Of a DNA stretch of 20,165 nt, positions 14,189 to 20,165 are shown one piece after another (the stretch's first letter is position 1; every line of letters begins with the position of its first letter). A program made the translations under genes and the position numbers. Origin of the DNA: Candidatus Aenigmatarchaeota archaeon (GTDB lineage Archaea > Aenigmatarchaeota > Aenigmatarchaeia > Aenigmatarchaeales > SZUA-1535); NCBI GenBank assembly GCA_015521535.1, contig WAOA01000028.1, positions 1-20,165 of the forward strand, written 5' to 3'. Below the pieces are notes generated by a model, which was given only the letters and a program-made list of their open reading frames with translations, made no database searches and was not told the DNA's origin.

Positions 14189-14947
14189 ATGAAAAACCTC
14201 GTACTTGTTGGTTTAGTGCATGTGGATCCGCGCGGATATTTAAGAACCCTGAAACTTATGAAATATTTTAAACCAGAACTTGTAACCATAGAGGGTTCTC
14301 CTCTTCCTTGGAAAGTACTTGATTACATAAAGGAAGTTATTGAAAAGTATAGTTGCAAATATCCTTTATCAACTGTTTTCGGAATTGGTCATTTAATGTG
14401 TATAGATGCTTTCTTTGTGCCAAAAGTTTGTGAAGAAATGAGGTAGAATATGCATTTATAGAGCCGGAGATGAAAGAATTTGAAAAGAAAATATATGGTC
14501 GTATAGATGAAAAAGAGGAAGAAAAATTAATAGAGAAAATGGAAAAAGAATTAAGAAAAATGAACTTTCTGCCTCCTTATTCGTCTTTTTATGAATTGAC
14601 GCTTCAGAAGTATACAGAAATGGCTTATCACTATAAAAATCTTACTCATGAACAGAGAGAAGAAATAAACAGAGAACTGAACAAATTCAGAGCAATCACC
14701 GGAAAAAATTTGGAGAATTTAGAAAATGAAATTCTCGAAAAGGATTTTTACCTTGAGAGAGAAAAAAAGAATGGCTAAAAGAATCAAAGAAATAAGCCCG
14801 GATATGCATTTTGGTGGAATGGCCCATGTATTTCCTGAAGAATACATAGAAAAATACGATAAAATAAAAAGTTATACACTTCCAGATTTACTTTCCTCTT
14901 CTTTTAAGATAACAAGAATTAAATTAAGAGATGCTGAAAAACTTTGA
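14189..14947 (+). pseudogene. TraB-like domain protein with two compensating frameshifts
   Basis: Three overlapping frames join into one protein of about 252 residues. The first (14189-14446) has LVLVGLVHVDPRGYLRTLKL and FKPELVTIEGS. A missing base near 14441-14443 shifts it to the frame reading VEYAFIEPEMKEFEKKIYG. An extra A in the A-run near 14763-14769 returns it to the first frame, with AKRIKEISPDMHFGGMAHVF. The GxxHVD start, the LVTIEGS strand and the late GGMAHVF recall TraB/PrgY-like proteins (GTAHV, then VVGAGH), but the match is by pattern only. Apart from the two indels there are no stops, so decay is recent or the indels are errors. A TATA-like box (TATTTAAAAATT, about 14158-14169) supports the start. 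Confidence 0.6.
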
Positions 14948-14950
14948 CTT

Positions 14951-15913
14951 TCACTTCCTCTTCCACATTCTGGGATAAGTTCCGCGCTTCATTATTACGC
15001 GCTCCGTTTTTACAGCAATTCTCTTTCCGCGAAGCATATCTTCGCTGGGTATCAAAGCCTTTCCTATCGCTACTAACTCGCCCTTTAAAGTTGTTATACA
15101 AACCCAATCTCCGGGAGAAATGCCTTTTTCAACCATTACTATACCGCTTGTTGAAAGCGGCGCGCCGTTGCAAATAGCGTCGACAGCAGAATCTTTTATT
15201 ACAATTGTGCCTGTGAAATCGCATATTTTTTCTCCCGGATAAACAATTTCGCGAAGATATTTTTCTTCGCCTGTTTCTTTCCACCATTTGTATGCATCGA
15301 TCAAGTCCTGCAATAAAACAGCGTTGCTTTCACTAAATATACCGCTTTTTATTCTTCTCAACTCCTGCATGTGCGCTCCACCCAAGTACTTGCCCATATC
15401 CGCGATCAGTTTTCTTATGTAAGTTCCTGCCTCGCAGGATATATGCATTAGAACATCTCTTCCGTCGATTTCCAGTATTTTTATAAAATAAACTTCTCTT
15501 TCCCTTTCTTTCCTCGCAACCGCGCTTTTTTTAGGCGGGATTTGTCTGATTTTACCGGTGAATTTTCTAACCACTTCCATAAGTTTTTCTTCTGAAAAAT
15601 CTTTATGCACGTGCATTAGCGCGATATATTCCTTATCGTTTTTGAGAAGAATCGGCATTAATTTAACCGCATCGTTAAGCGCGATAACAAGAACGCCGCT
15701 TACTCTCGGATCAAGCGTACCAGCGTGAGAACATTTTTTGATCTTCATTATTTTTTCTATCCACGAATCTATCTGATTGCACGTTGGGCCGGGCGGTTTA
15801 TCGATAACAACTAATCCGAAGTTTAGCAGTTCTTCTATGCTTCGCACTCCAGGGTATTTACCGAATTCCGAGAGCGAGGCTTCATATGCTCTTACCAAAA
15901 ACTCTTTTTTCAT
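14951..15913 (-). CDS. tRNA/rRNA pseudouridine synthase Cbf5
   Basis: The 320-residue protein is the archaeal Cbf5/TruB-family catalytic subunit of H/ACA ribonucleoproteins, converting uridine to pseudouridine in rRNA and tRNA. The catalytic loop is SHAGTLDPRVSG with catalytic Asp at residue 68 counted from ATG 15913. DKPPGPT precedes it, and CEAGTYIRKL with GAHMQELRRI follow, as in the family. The last ~80 residues form a PUA domain (SAVDAICNGAPLSTSGI). I chose ATG 15913 (MKKEFLVR), since it is 26 bases after a TATA-like box (AATTTATTAATC); the longer frame from 15985 begins with hydrophobic promoter sequence. It is convergent with the TraB-like gene, three bases away. Confidence 0.94.
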   Translation of the reverse strand: MKKEFLVRAYEASLSEFGKYPGVRSIEELLNFGLVVIDKPPGPTCNQIDSWIEKIMKIKKCSHAGTLDPRVSGVLVIALNDAVKLMPILLKNDKEYIALMHVHKDFSEEKLMEVVRKFTGKIRQIPPKKSAVARKEREREVYFIKILEIDGRDVLMHISCEAGTYIRKLIADMGKYLGGAHMQELRRIKSGIFSESNAVLLQDLIDAYKWWKETGEEKYLREIVYPGEKICDFTGTIVIKDSAVDAICNGAPLSTSGIVMVEKGISPGDWVCITTLKGELVAIGKALIPSEDMLRGKRIAVKTERVIMKRGTYPRMWKRK

Positions 15914-15992
15914 ATTCTTGATTACAAAGAGGAGATTAATAAATTTGTTTGGAATTGAAGAAAAAAAGAAAGAAGAAAATCTCACCTGAACG

Positions 15993-16112
15993 CTATTTCT
16001 TTTTCTTGGATTTCTTACTCCCTTTCTTTGCTGTTTTCTTTGCTTTGGTTTTCTTAGAAGACTTAGAAGATTTCTTTTTCGTTTTTGTTCCGCATCTTCC
16101 AGGCAATTCCAC
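15993..16112 (-). CDS. Lys-rich 39-residue basic protein
   Basis: The frame from GTG 16112 (or TTG 16106) reads ELPGRCGTKTKKKSSK and ends in KKSKKKK; 18 of 39 residues are Lys and the rest mostly Ser, Thr, Ala and Gly. It is preceded by TTAGGTGGTGG, a strong SD-like sequence that better fits the TTG start. Such tails bind nucleic acid without a fixed fold. It could be a small chromatin or ribosome-associated protein, next to cbf5. No family is recognised. Confidence 0.55.
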   Translation of the reverse strand: MELPGRCGTKTKKKSSKSSKKTKAKKTAKKGSKKSKKKK

Positions 16113-16203
16113 CACCTAATTTATATGATGAATATATCCGATTTATAAAATTTACGTTAAAAACTAACAGTTAATACGTCAATTTAAGAATATTATCTGT
16201 TTC

Positions 16204-16253
16204 CAGTCAGTGAGAATAAACCTAGTGATTTTATACCGGGCTGTTTTTCTTTT
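16204..16253 (+). ncRNA. Weak candidate small RNA
   Basis: CAGTC (16204-16208) can pair with GGCTG (16239-16243) to close a short RNA that contains GTGAGAA and GTGATTT, which are imperfect box C-like motifs, and is followed by a T-rich tract (16244-16253). An AT-rich box lies at 16181-16194. No box D (CTGA) is present, so a C/D guide is not supported. This fills much of the 199-base gap before the helicase gene. Confidence 0.2.
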
Positions 16254-16311
16254 CAGGACGAGACCTAATGTTAAGAATTAATTTAATAGACTCTCAAAAT
16301 AAAATAATATC

Positions 16312-17823
16312 ATGGTTTCATATGTGTCGCATCCGCTCTTAAAAGAAAATGTTATCGAAAAAAGGGAATACCAGGAAAATATATTGCGTACCGCTGAAAA
16401 AAAGAACACATTGGTTGTGCTTCCAACCGGCATAGGCAAAACGGTAGTAGCGCTTCTCCTGTGCGCGAAGCGTCTTGAAAAATATCCGGAAGAAAAAGTT
16501 CTTATCCTTGCACCTACGCGACCTTTGGTAGCGCAGCATAAAAAATCGTTTCAAAACGCTATGACTTTAGATGAAGGTGATTTCAAATTAATTACAGGAA
16601 CGATAAAACCCGAGAAGCGCGCTGAATATTACCGAAAAACAAAAATAATTTTTTCCACTCCGCAAACCGTAGAAAATGATCTTAAAGAGGGTAGGCTTTC
16701 TCTAAAGGATTTTTGTCTTTTGGTTGTGGATGAAGCACACAGAAGTGTAGGAAACTATTCCTATACATTCATAGCAAAAAAGTACATGCTACAGGCGGAG
16801 CATCCGCTAATACTTGCGCTTACGGCAAGTCCGGGAAGCGACGAGGAAAAAATACGTGAAATATGCGAAAATCTTTTTATCCGTGCGGTTGAAATAAGGA
16901 CAGAGGAAGATAGCGATGTTAAGCCATATGTAAAGCCGGTAAGCATAGAAATAGTAAGGGTTTCCCTTCCACCGGAACTTGAAAAATTAAGAGGAAAAAT
17001 GAAAGAAGTTCTCAAGGAGAAGAAGGAACGACTCAAGGAATACGGAATTAGATTTAACACAAAACGAGATTTACTTCAACTTCAGGCGAATCTCGGTAAA
17101 AAAGCGGGACAAGGAGAAAAATCGCTTTTCGGAATACTTATGGTAATAGCGGATGCGCTTAAAATATGGCATGCTTTAGAGTTATTAGAAACGCAGAGCA
17201 CAACCGCGCTGAGAGAATATTTAGAAAGGCTGCAATCTACACCGCAAGGCAGAAGGCTGTTCAAAGATGAACGTGTGAAAAGTGTATACTTCGAAGTTTT
17301 AGGCAGAGAGGAAATGCATCCTAAGATTACAAAATTAAAATGGATTGTAGAAAACGAATTGAAACATGCGGAAAGAATATTGGTTTTTTCTCATTATAGA
17401 GACAACATAGAAAAACTCTACGAAGAGTTGAATAAAGTTCCTGGTTGCAGACCTTGCTATCTTATAGGCCAGGCCGGCGAAAAGGGACAAACCCAGAAAA
17501 AACAGATAGAAACCATAAAAAAATTCGAAGAGGGAGAGTTTAATTGTCTTATAGGTTCCCCGGTAAGCGAAGAAGGTCTGCATATTCCCAGCGTGGATGT
17601 GGGTATTTTTTACGACGCTGTACCAAGCGAGATAAGGCTTATTCAAAGACGCGGAAGGATAGGACGCGTAAAATTAGGTAAGGTTATATTCCTCTTGCTA
17701 CGCGGTTCTCGTGACGAGGCTTATTTTTACACAGCGCTCCGCAAAGAAAGAAAAATGAAAAAAGTACTTAAAGATATGAAAAAATTCGGGATAAGAAAAA
17801 CCACGCTATTCGATTTCAGATAG
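16312..17823 (+). CDS. Hef-type DEAH helicase (SF2), without nuclease domain
   Basis: The 503-residue protein matches the helicase half of archaeal Hef/FANCM. It has Walker A PTGIGKT (38-44), motif Ia APTRPLVAQH (68-77), DEAH (140-143) in LLVVDEAHRSVG, motif III LALTASPGS, and C-terminal motif VI LIQRRGRIGR. The helical insert between the two RecA domains is present. Hef acts on stalled forks and usually carries a C-terminal XPF nuclease; this protein ends at IRKTTLFDFR right after the helicase. The matching nuclease is the separate gene at 1105-1770. The ATG is about 26 bases after an AT-rich box (ATTAATTTAATAG). Confidence 0.93.
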   Translation: MVSYVSHPLLKENVIEKREYQENILRTAEKKNTLVVLPTGIGKTVVALLLCAKRLEKYPEEKVLILAPTRPLVAQHKKSFQNAMTLDEGDFKLITGTIKPEKRAEYYRKTKIIFSTPQTVENDLKEGRLSLKDFCLLVVDEAHRSVGNYSYTFIAKKYMLQAEHPLILALTASPGSDEEKIREICENLFIRAVEIRTEEDSDVKPYVKPVSIEIVRVSLPPELEKLRGKMKEVLKEKKERLKEYGIRFNTKRDLLQLQANLGKKAGQGEKSLFGILMVIADALKIWHALELLETQSTTALREYLERLQSTPQGRRLFKDERVKSVYFEVLGREEMHPKITKLKWIVENELKHAERILVFSHYRDNIEKLYEELNKVPGCRPCYLIGQAGEKGQTQKKQIETIKKFEEGEFNCLIGSPVSEEGLHIPSVDVGIFYDAVPSEIRLIQRRGRIGRVKLGKVIFLLLRGSRDEAYFYTALRKERKMKKVLKDMKKFGIRKTTLFDFR

Positions 17824-17824
17824 A

Positions 17825-17836
17825 TTTTAAAATTTT
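17825..17836 (+). promoter_or_regulatory. TATA-like box
   Basis: The palindromic TTTTAAAATTTT is centred about 25 bases before ATG 17855 but only 16 before ATG 17846, favouring the second ATG as a leaderless start. Confidence 0.45.
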
Positions 17837-17854
17837 ACTGACCTAATGCCCTTT

Positions 17855-18463
17855 ATGGACCATGCAAAATGCGTTGAGTGGAGGAGAAAATATTATAATC
17901 TCCTTAAGAAGTTTAAACTCGAAGAAGTTGTTGAGGAATTGGGTGATCCAGAGGAAATGATAAGGGCAGAAAAACTGTTGAAAAAAGGTGGTGTGAAATT
18001 TATCTGGATGGGACCGTGTGAAAACGGGAATACTTTCGATGTGGTTGTTCGCATACCTTCTCTTTCTTCTGAAAGATATTACACTCTCGCGGGAAAACTT
18101 GAAAGGATTAAGGATAATTTGTATACCTTAAAAGAAATTATCGAACTCGAGCATACCTGCGAAGAAACTATATACAGGAGAAAGGTTAAAAGACTTCCGG
18201 GACCCGATCACCATGAAATAGCATTTTACAAAGTTTTACAGTATTATCTTCCTATGATATGTGCGAAAAAGGGCTGTGGAATTAAAAAAGTTCTTCCTTT
18301 TTATAAAAAAGTTCCGGAAGATGCGATGAAACTTTACGATTATCTTGTGAAAAAGAGATATCCTGCCTTAGAGAGGAAGAAAATTCTTTTTGAATACCTC
18401 AGAAAGAGGGAAAGAAGAAAGCGCAGATATAAAGGCGAGACACTTCTCGATAAATGGATTTAG
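17855..18463 (+). CDS. Hypothetical protein
   Basis: The 202-residue, mainly helical, basic protein is of unrecognised family. The N-terminal part (MDHAKCVEWRRKYYNLLKKF) is followed by a beta-type segment (GGVKFIWMGPCENGNTFDVV). A central region contains LPGPDHHEIAFYKVL, in which the HH pair could be functional, and ICAKKGCGIKK. The C-terminus is strongly basic (YLRKRERRKRRYKG), fitting nucleic-acid binding. It lies 31 bases after the Hef helicase in the same direction and converges on the rhodanese. An in-frame ATG at 17846 is possible but too close to the TATA-like box. Confidence 0.72.
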   Translation: MDHAKCVEWRRKYYNLLKKFKLEEVVEELGDPEEMIRAEKLLKKGGVKFIWMGPCENGNTFDVVVRIPSLSSERYYTLAGKLERIKDNLYTLKEIIELEHTCEETIYRRKVKRLPGPDHHEIAFYKVLQYYLPMICAKKGCGIKKVLPFYKKVPEDAMKLYDYLVKKRYPALERKKILFEYLRKRERRKRRYKGETLLDKWI

Positions 18464-18466
18464 ACG

Positions 18467-18802
18467 TTAGAACTCAACGTTTTCTCCCACAATTTCAAAG
18501 TTAGAGTTTTTCCATTCGATTATACCGCCGCTCACGTTATACAAGTTCTTGAATCCGTAATTCTTGAGTATTTCGCACGCTATTCTGCTTCTATTTCCGC
18601 TTCTGCAGAGACAAAGAATTATTATTTCCTTGCCTTTTAGTTCATCTATCCTTTCTTCCAGTTCGTGAAGAGGAATCCATACAGAGCCTTTAATATGCTC
18701 TGCTCTGTATTCTTCTTCTGTCCTTACATCAAGTAGCACAGCATTTTTATTTTTCAAAATTTCTATTGCTTCTGCAGGCGTTATTTCTTTTATTTCTACC
18801 AT
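18467..18802 (-). CDS. Rhodanese-domain sulfurtransferase
   Basis: The 111-residue single-domain rhodanese has AVLLDVRTEEEYRAEHIKGS, the conserved N-terminal block, and the active-site loop CRSGNRS with Cys66 as the persulfide carrier. The C-terminal block is NVSGGIIEWKN. Single-domain members move sulfane sulfur for thio-modification or detoxification; the substrate cannot be told from sequence. It converges on the preceding gene with three bases between. A TATA-like AT-rich segment (TTATAAAATTTAG on the plus strand, about 18825-18837) lies at the right distance upstream on its own strand. Confidence 0.93.
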   Translation of the reverse strand: MVEIKEITPAEAIEILKNKNAVLLDVRTEEEYRAEHIKGSVWIPLHELEERIDELKGKEIIILCLCRSGNRSRIACEILKNYGFKNLYNVSGGIIEWKNSNFEIVGENVEF

Positions 18803-19019
18803 AGATACTCTTTCTCCACGTTTCTTATAAAATTTAGTGAGTTTGTGTTAGGACGTTCAATTAACAAATAAATTACCATCAAATTGTATGCCCCAATAAA
18901 TGCTGAAAGAATGCATGGAAACACTTTTACAAGACATATTCCAGGCTTTAATTCTACTTTTGCGAGATATTATTGCTTTTATTGGTTATCCAGACAGGAC
19001 CTATTTATTCATCGAAACC

Positions 19020-19049
19020 TATATAAATAATCGTTACAATAGTAACGAT
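19020..19049 (+). promoter_or_regulatory. TATA box and 20-bp palindromic operator of the MNT/HEPN module
   Basis: TATATAAATA (19020-19029) is followed directly by a perfect inverted repeat, ATCGTTAC-AATA-GTAACGAT (19030-19049, 8-bp arms), which abuts ATG 19050. With the TATA centre 26 bases from the ATG, the palindrome fills the space from TATA to transcript start of a leaderless message. That is the position expected for a repressor site, most simply for autorepression by the HTH domain encoded just downstream. Confidence 0.7.
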
Positions 19050-19236
19050 ATGGTTAAAAAAAGTTTCAATATGGTCAACTTTAGAACCATTACTTTATTC
19101 TGAACCGAAACATCTAGCAGAAATATCAAAACAACTTAAAAGGCCGCACACAACAGTAAGGAAGCAACTTGCTGTATTTGAAAAGATTGGCTTGATCAAA
19201 AAAGAAAAAAAGGTAGGCAAACTTTTTACAGGTTAA
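19050..19236 (+). pseudogene. HTH domain of an HTH-MNT protein, frameshifted
   Basis: ATG 19050 is followed by a run of seven A (19056-19062). Dropping one A gives MVKKVSIWSTLEPLLYSEPK, then HLAEISKQLKRPHTTVRKQL and AVFEKIGLIKKEKKVGK, a winged helix-turn-helix of the archaeal HTH-nucleotidyltransferase type. The frame ends in TAA at 19234-19236. Adding one T to the five-T run at 19223-19227 would join it to the MNT domain as KLFYRLRRVPLLIDY, where FYRL is the usual wing-to-linker join. As written, the HTH is neither started nor joined correctly. Confidence 0.65.
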
Positions 19237-19241
19237 GAAGA

Positions 19242-19598
19242 GTGCCTTTACTCATTGATTATTTAACAATTATTGAAAAAGAAAAATTGCTTAAACGATG
19301 CAAAGAGGAGTTGCTCATGAAAGAAATAGTAGATTTTCTCCATAAACTCAATAATCCGATAATTATGTTTGGCTCTGCTGTTGATTCTGTCAAAAAGGCA
19401 AGAGATATAGACCTCCTTGTAATAGGAAAACTCAACAAAAAAGAAATAGAATATTTAGAAGGAAAGTTAAACCTAAGATTTCACTTGTTAAATGTCAAAA
19501 ATTTAAAAGAAATTAACGAAACTTTAAAAGAAGAAATAAAGAAAAAGCATCTAATTATTCAGGGAAGTGAGTGGCTGATAAAATGGCTAATAAGCTAA
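19242..19598 (+). CDS. MNT-type nucleotidyltransferase, antitoxin-like
   Basis: The 118-residue open frame (GTG 19242) carries the minimal nucleotidyltransferase signature: MFGSAVDSVKKARDIDLLVI, with GS at 44-45 and metal-binding Asp at 55 and 57. The third Asp is not obvious. MNT proteins are antitoxins of HEPN toxins; some transfer AMP to a tyrosine of the HEPN partner. In the undamaged gene this would be the C-terminal domain behind the HTH encoded at 19050-19236. Its 3' end overlaps the presumed HEPN start (ATG 19583) by 16 bases, typical of such operons. If the frameshifts are real, only this domain could be made, from the GTG. Confidence 0.75.
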   Translation: MPLLIDYLTIIEKEKLLKRCKEELLMKEIVDFLHKLNNPIIMFGSAVDSVKKARDIDLLVIGKLNKKEIEYLEGKLNLRFHLLNVKNLKEINETLKEEIKKKHLIIQGSEWLIKWLIS

Positions 19599-19655
19599 AA
19601 TGGTGCTTCGGTAAGAAAGAAGTTAAACTAATCGAGCCGAGTGAAAATTTTAGCT
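19583..19655 (+). pseudogene. Out-of-frame 5' end of the HEPN gene
   Basis: ATG 19583, overlapping the end of the MNT frame, reads MANKLKWCFGKKEVKLIEPS then ENFS and stops at 19655. Archaeal HEPN partners commonly start in this way (KWC, then LIEPNENLAKAYL). Removing one T from the TTTT run at 19648-19651 joins it to the main HEPN frame as EPSENLAKEYLNSAEE. Confidence 0.6.
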
Positions 19656-20039
19656 AAAGAATATTTAAATAGCGCAGAAGAAACGTTGCTTATTCTTAAG
19701 AATATTACTGGTAAATCGAATATGTGGTTGACAACAACAAAATATTATTGCGAATATTTCGCTTGTTACGCTTTGTTAATGCGTTTGGGTATTAAATCAG
19801 AAATCCATGACTGTACAATAGAAATTATCAGGTTTCTTGAAAAGAATGGAGTTGTCGAAAAAGGCACAGCAACAATGCTTGAGAACGATAAAGAATTAAG
19901 AATCGATAATCAATACTATCTGAAAAATAGACCCGTTGATATTGATTATAACGCTTTAAGAGATTTCGTTCTTAGAATTAAGGAAATAATAAATACGATA
20001 ACAAATGAAAGAATAGAAGAAATGATCCTGTCCGGATAA
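19641..20039 (+). CDS. HEPN-domain protein, toxin-like
   Basis: The 132-residue frame from GTG 19641 has the four-helix HEPN layout: AKEYLNSAEETLLILKN, then TTKYYCEYFACYALLMRLGI, then EIHDCTIEIIRFLEKNG, and a C-terminal helix with LRDFVLRIKEIINTI. HEPN toxins are RNases with an R-x4-6-H motif; here the nearest pair is R48 and H56 with seven residues between, so catalysis is uncertain. The conserved N-terminal start lies out of frame upstream. The final codons (part of CTG, TCC, GGA) and the stop TAA come from the MITE-like element, so the native C-terminus has been replaced or clipped. Confidence 0.75.
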   Translation: MKILAKEYLNSAEETLLILKNITGKSNMWLTTTKYYCEYFACYALLMRLGIKSEIHDCTIEIIRFLEKNGVVEKGTATMLENDKELRIDNQYYLKNRPVDIDYNALRDFVLRIKEIINTITNERIEEMILSG

Positions 20040-20165
20040 GAAAATTATTACAGTGTAATACTCTATTAAGCGTAAACCGCCCTTTCAAAGGGTTTTGGCG
20101 TTAATAAATTTTCTAATTCTCATAGTGTTGTGCATAAATGTTCTTTAGCGCTCTTATCCGGACGG
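20028..20165. mobile_element. MITE-like element, copy 2
   Basis: This second copy of the 9636-9772 element has the same orientation, the same 12-bp terminal inverted repeats (20030-20041 and 20152-20163) and the same internal palindromes. It differs by one inserted T (CTCATAGTG versus CTCAAGTG region) and one C-to-T change that breaks the GCATAAATGC palindrome. The window ends at its outer edge, perhaps because the contig broke in this repeat. Confidence 0.85.

Noticed and set aside
18863..19030. Open frame with NAERMHGNTFTRHIPGF that faintly recalls DDE transposase C-termini, and an overlapping frame from 18900
   Set aside because: The resemblance is a few residues only, there is no start, and the region is AT-rich promoter sequence leading to the MNT/HEPN TATA box. 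I see no supported gene in 18803-19019.
1..20165. CRISPR array
   Set aside because: No regularly spaced short direct repeats are seen; the only long repeat is the two-copy MITE-like element.

Overview
The window comes from an AT-rich archaeon. It carries archaeal-type LeuRS and HisRS, aIF2 beta, prefoldin beta, DUF424, a DacZ-type diadenylate cyclase, Cbf5 and Hef/XPF repair proteins. Most genes also show a TATA-like box (TTTAAATA type) about 25-27 bases upstream of the start codon, which points to largely leaderless transcripts. Small compact genes, tight convergent and divergent spacing, a T-arm tRNA intron and a separated Hef suggest a DPANN or deep euryarchaeal-type lineage, but I cannot place it more precisely from sequence alone.

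Layout. 1-1.1 kb: the end of an unusual Glu/Ile-rich repeat protein and a gene remnant. 1.1-3.6 kb: an XPF-type nuclease, a RecA/KaiC-like ATPase and a HerA-type ATPase. 3.7-6.5 kb: leucyl-tRNA synthetase. 6.6-8.4 kb: a minus-strand operon of an OB-fold RPA-like protein, aIF2 beta, DUF424 and a pilin-like membrane protein, with stop/start contacts between genes. 8.4-9.1 kb: tRNA-Gly(GCC) with an apparent T-loop intron, a truncated Rpp21-like ORF and small remnants. 9.1-12.4 kb: prefoldin beta, a candidate new structured small RNA, one copy of a ~135-bp MITE-like element, HisRS, DacZ, a structured leader and a small membrane protein. 12.6-16.1 kb: two orphan genes, a Trm112-like zinc protein, two frameshifted genes, Cbf5 and a Lys-rich micro-protein. 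16.3-18.8 kb: the Hef helicase part, an orphan gene and a rhodanese. 19.0-20.2 kb: a frameshifted HTH-MNT/HEPN toxin-antitoxin-type module, followed directly by the second copy of the MITE-like element, which supplies the HEPN stop codon.

How it fits together. Much of the window is housekeeping: translation (LeuRS, HisRS, aIF2 beta, tRNA-Gly), RNA modification and processing (Cbf5, Trm112-like, Rpp21-like) and replication/repair (separated Hef helicase and nuclease, HerA, OB protein). Accessory material lies at 0-1.1 kb, 13.9-14.9 kb and 19-20.2 kb, and only there do single-base frameshifts appear. The freshest leads are the MNT/HEPN module with a perfect 8-bp-arm operator between its TATA box and a leaderless ATG, the two near-identical MITE copies, the candidate RNA at ~9510-9594, the intron-bearing tRNA-Gly, and the structured leader after dacZ.
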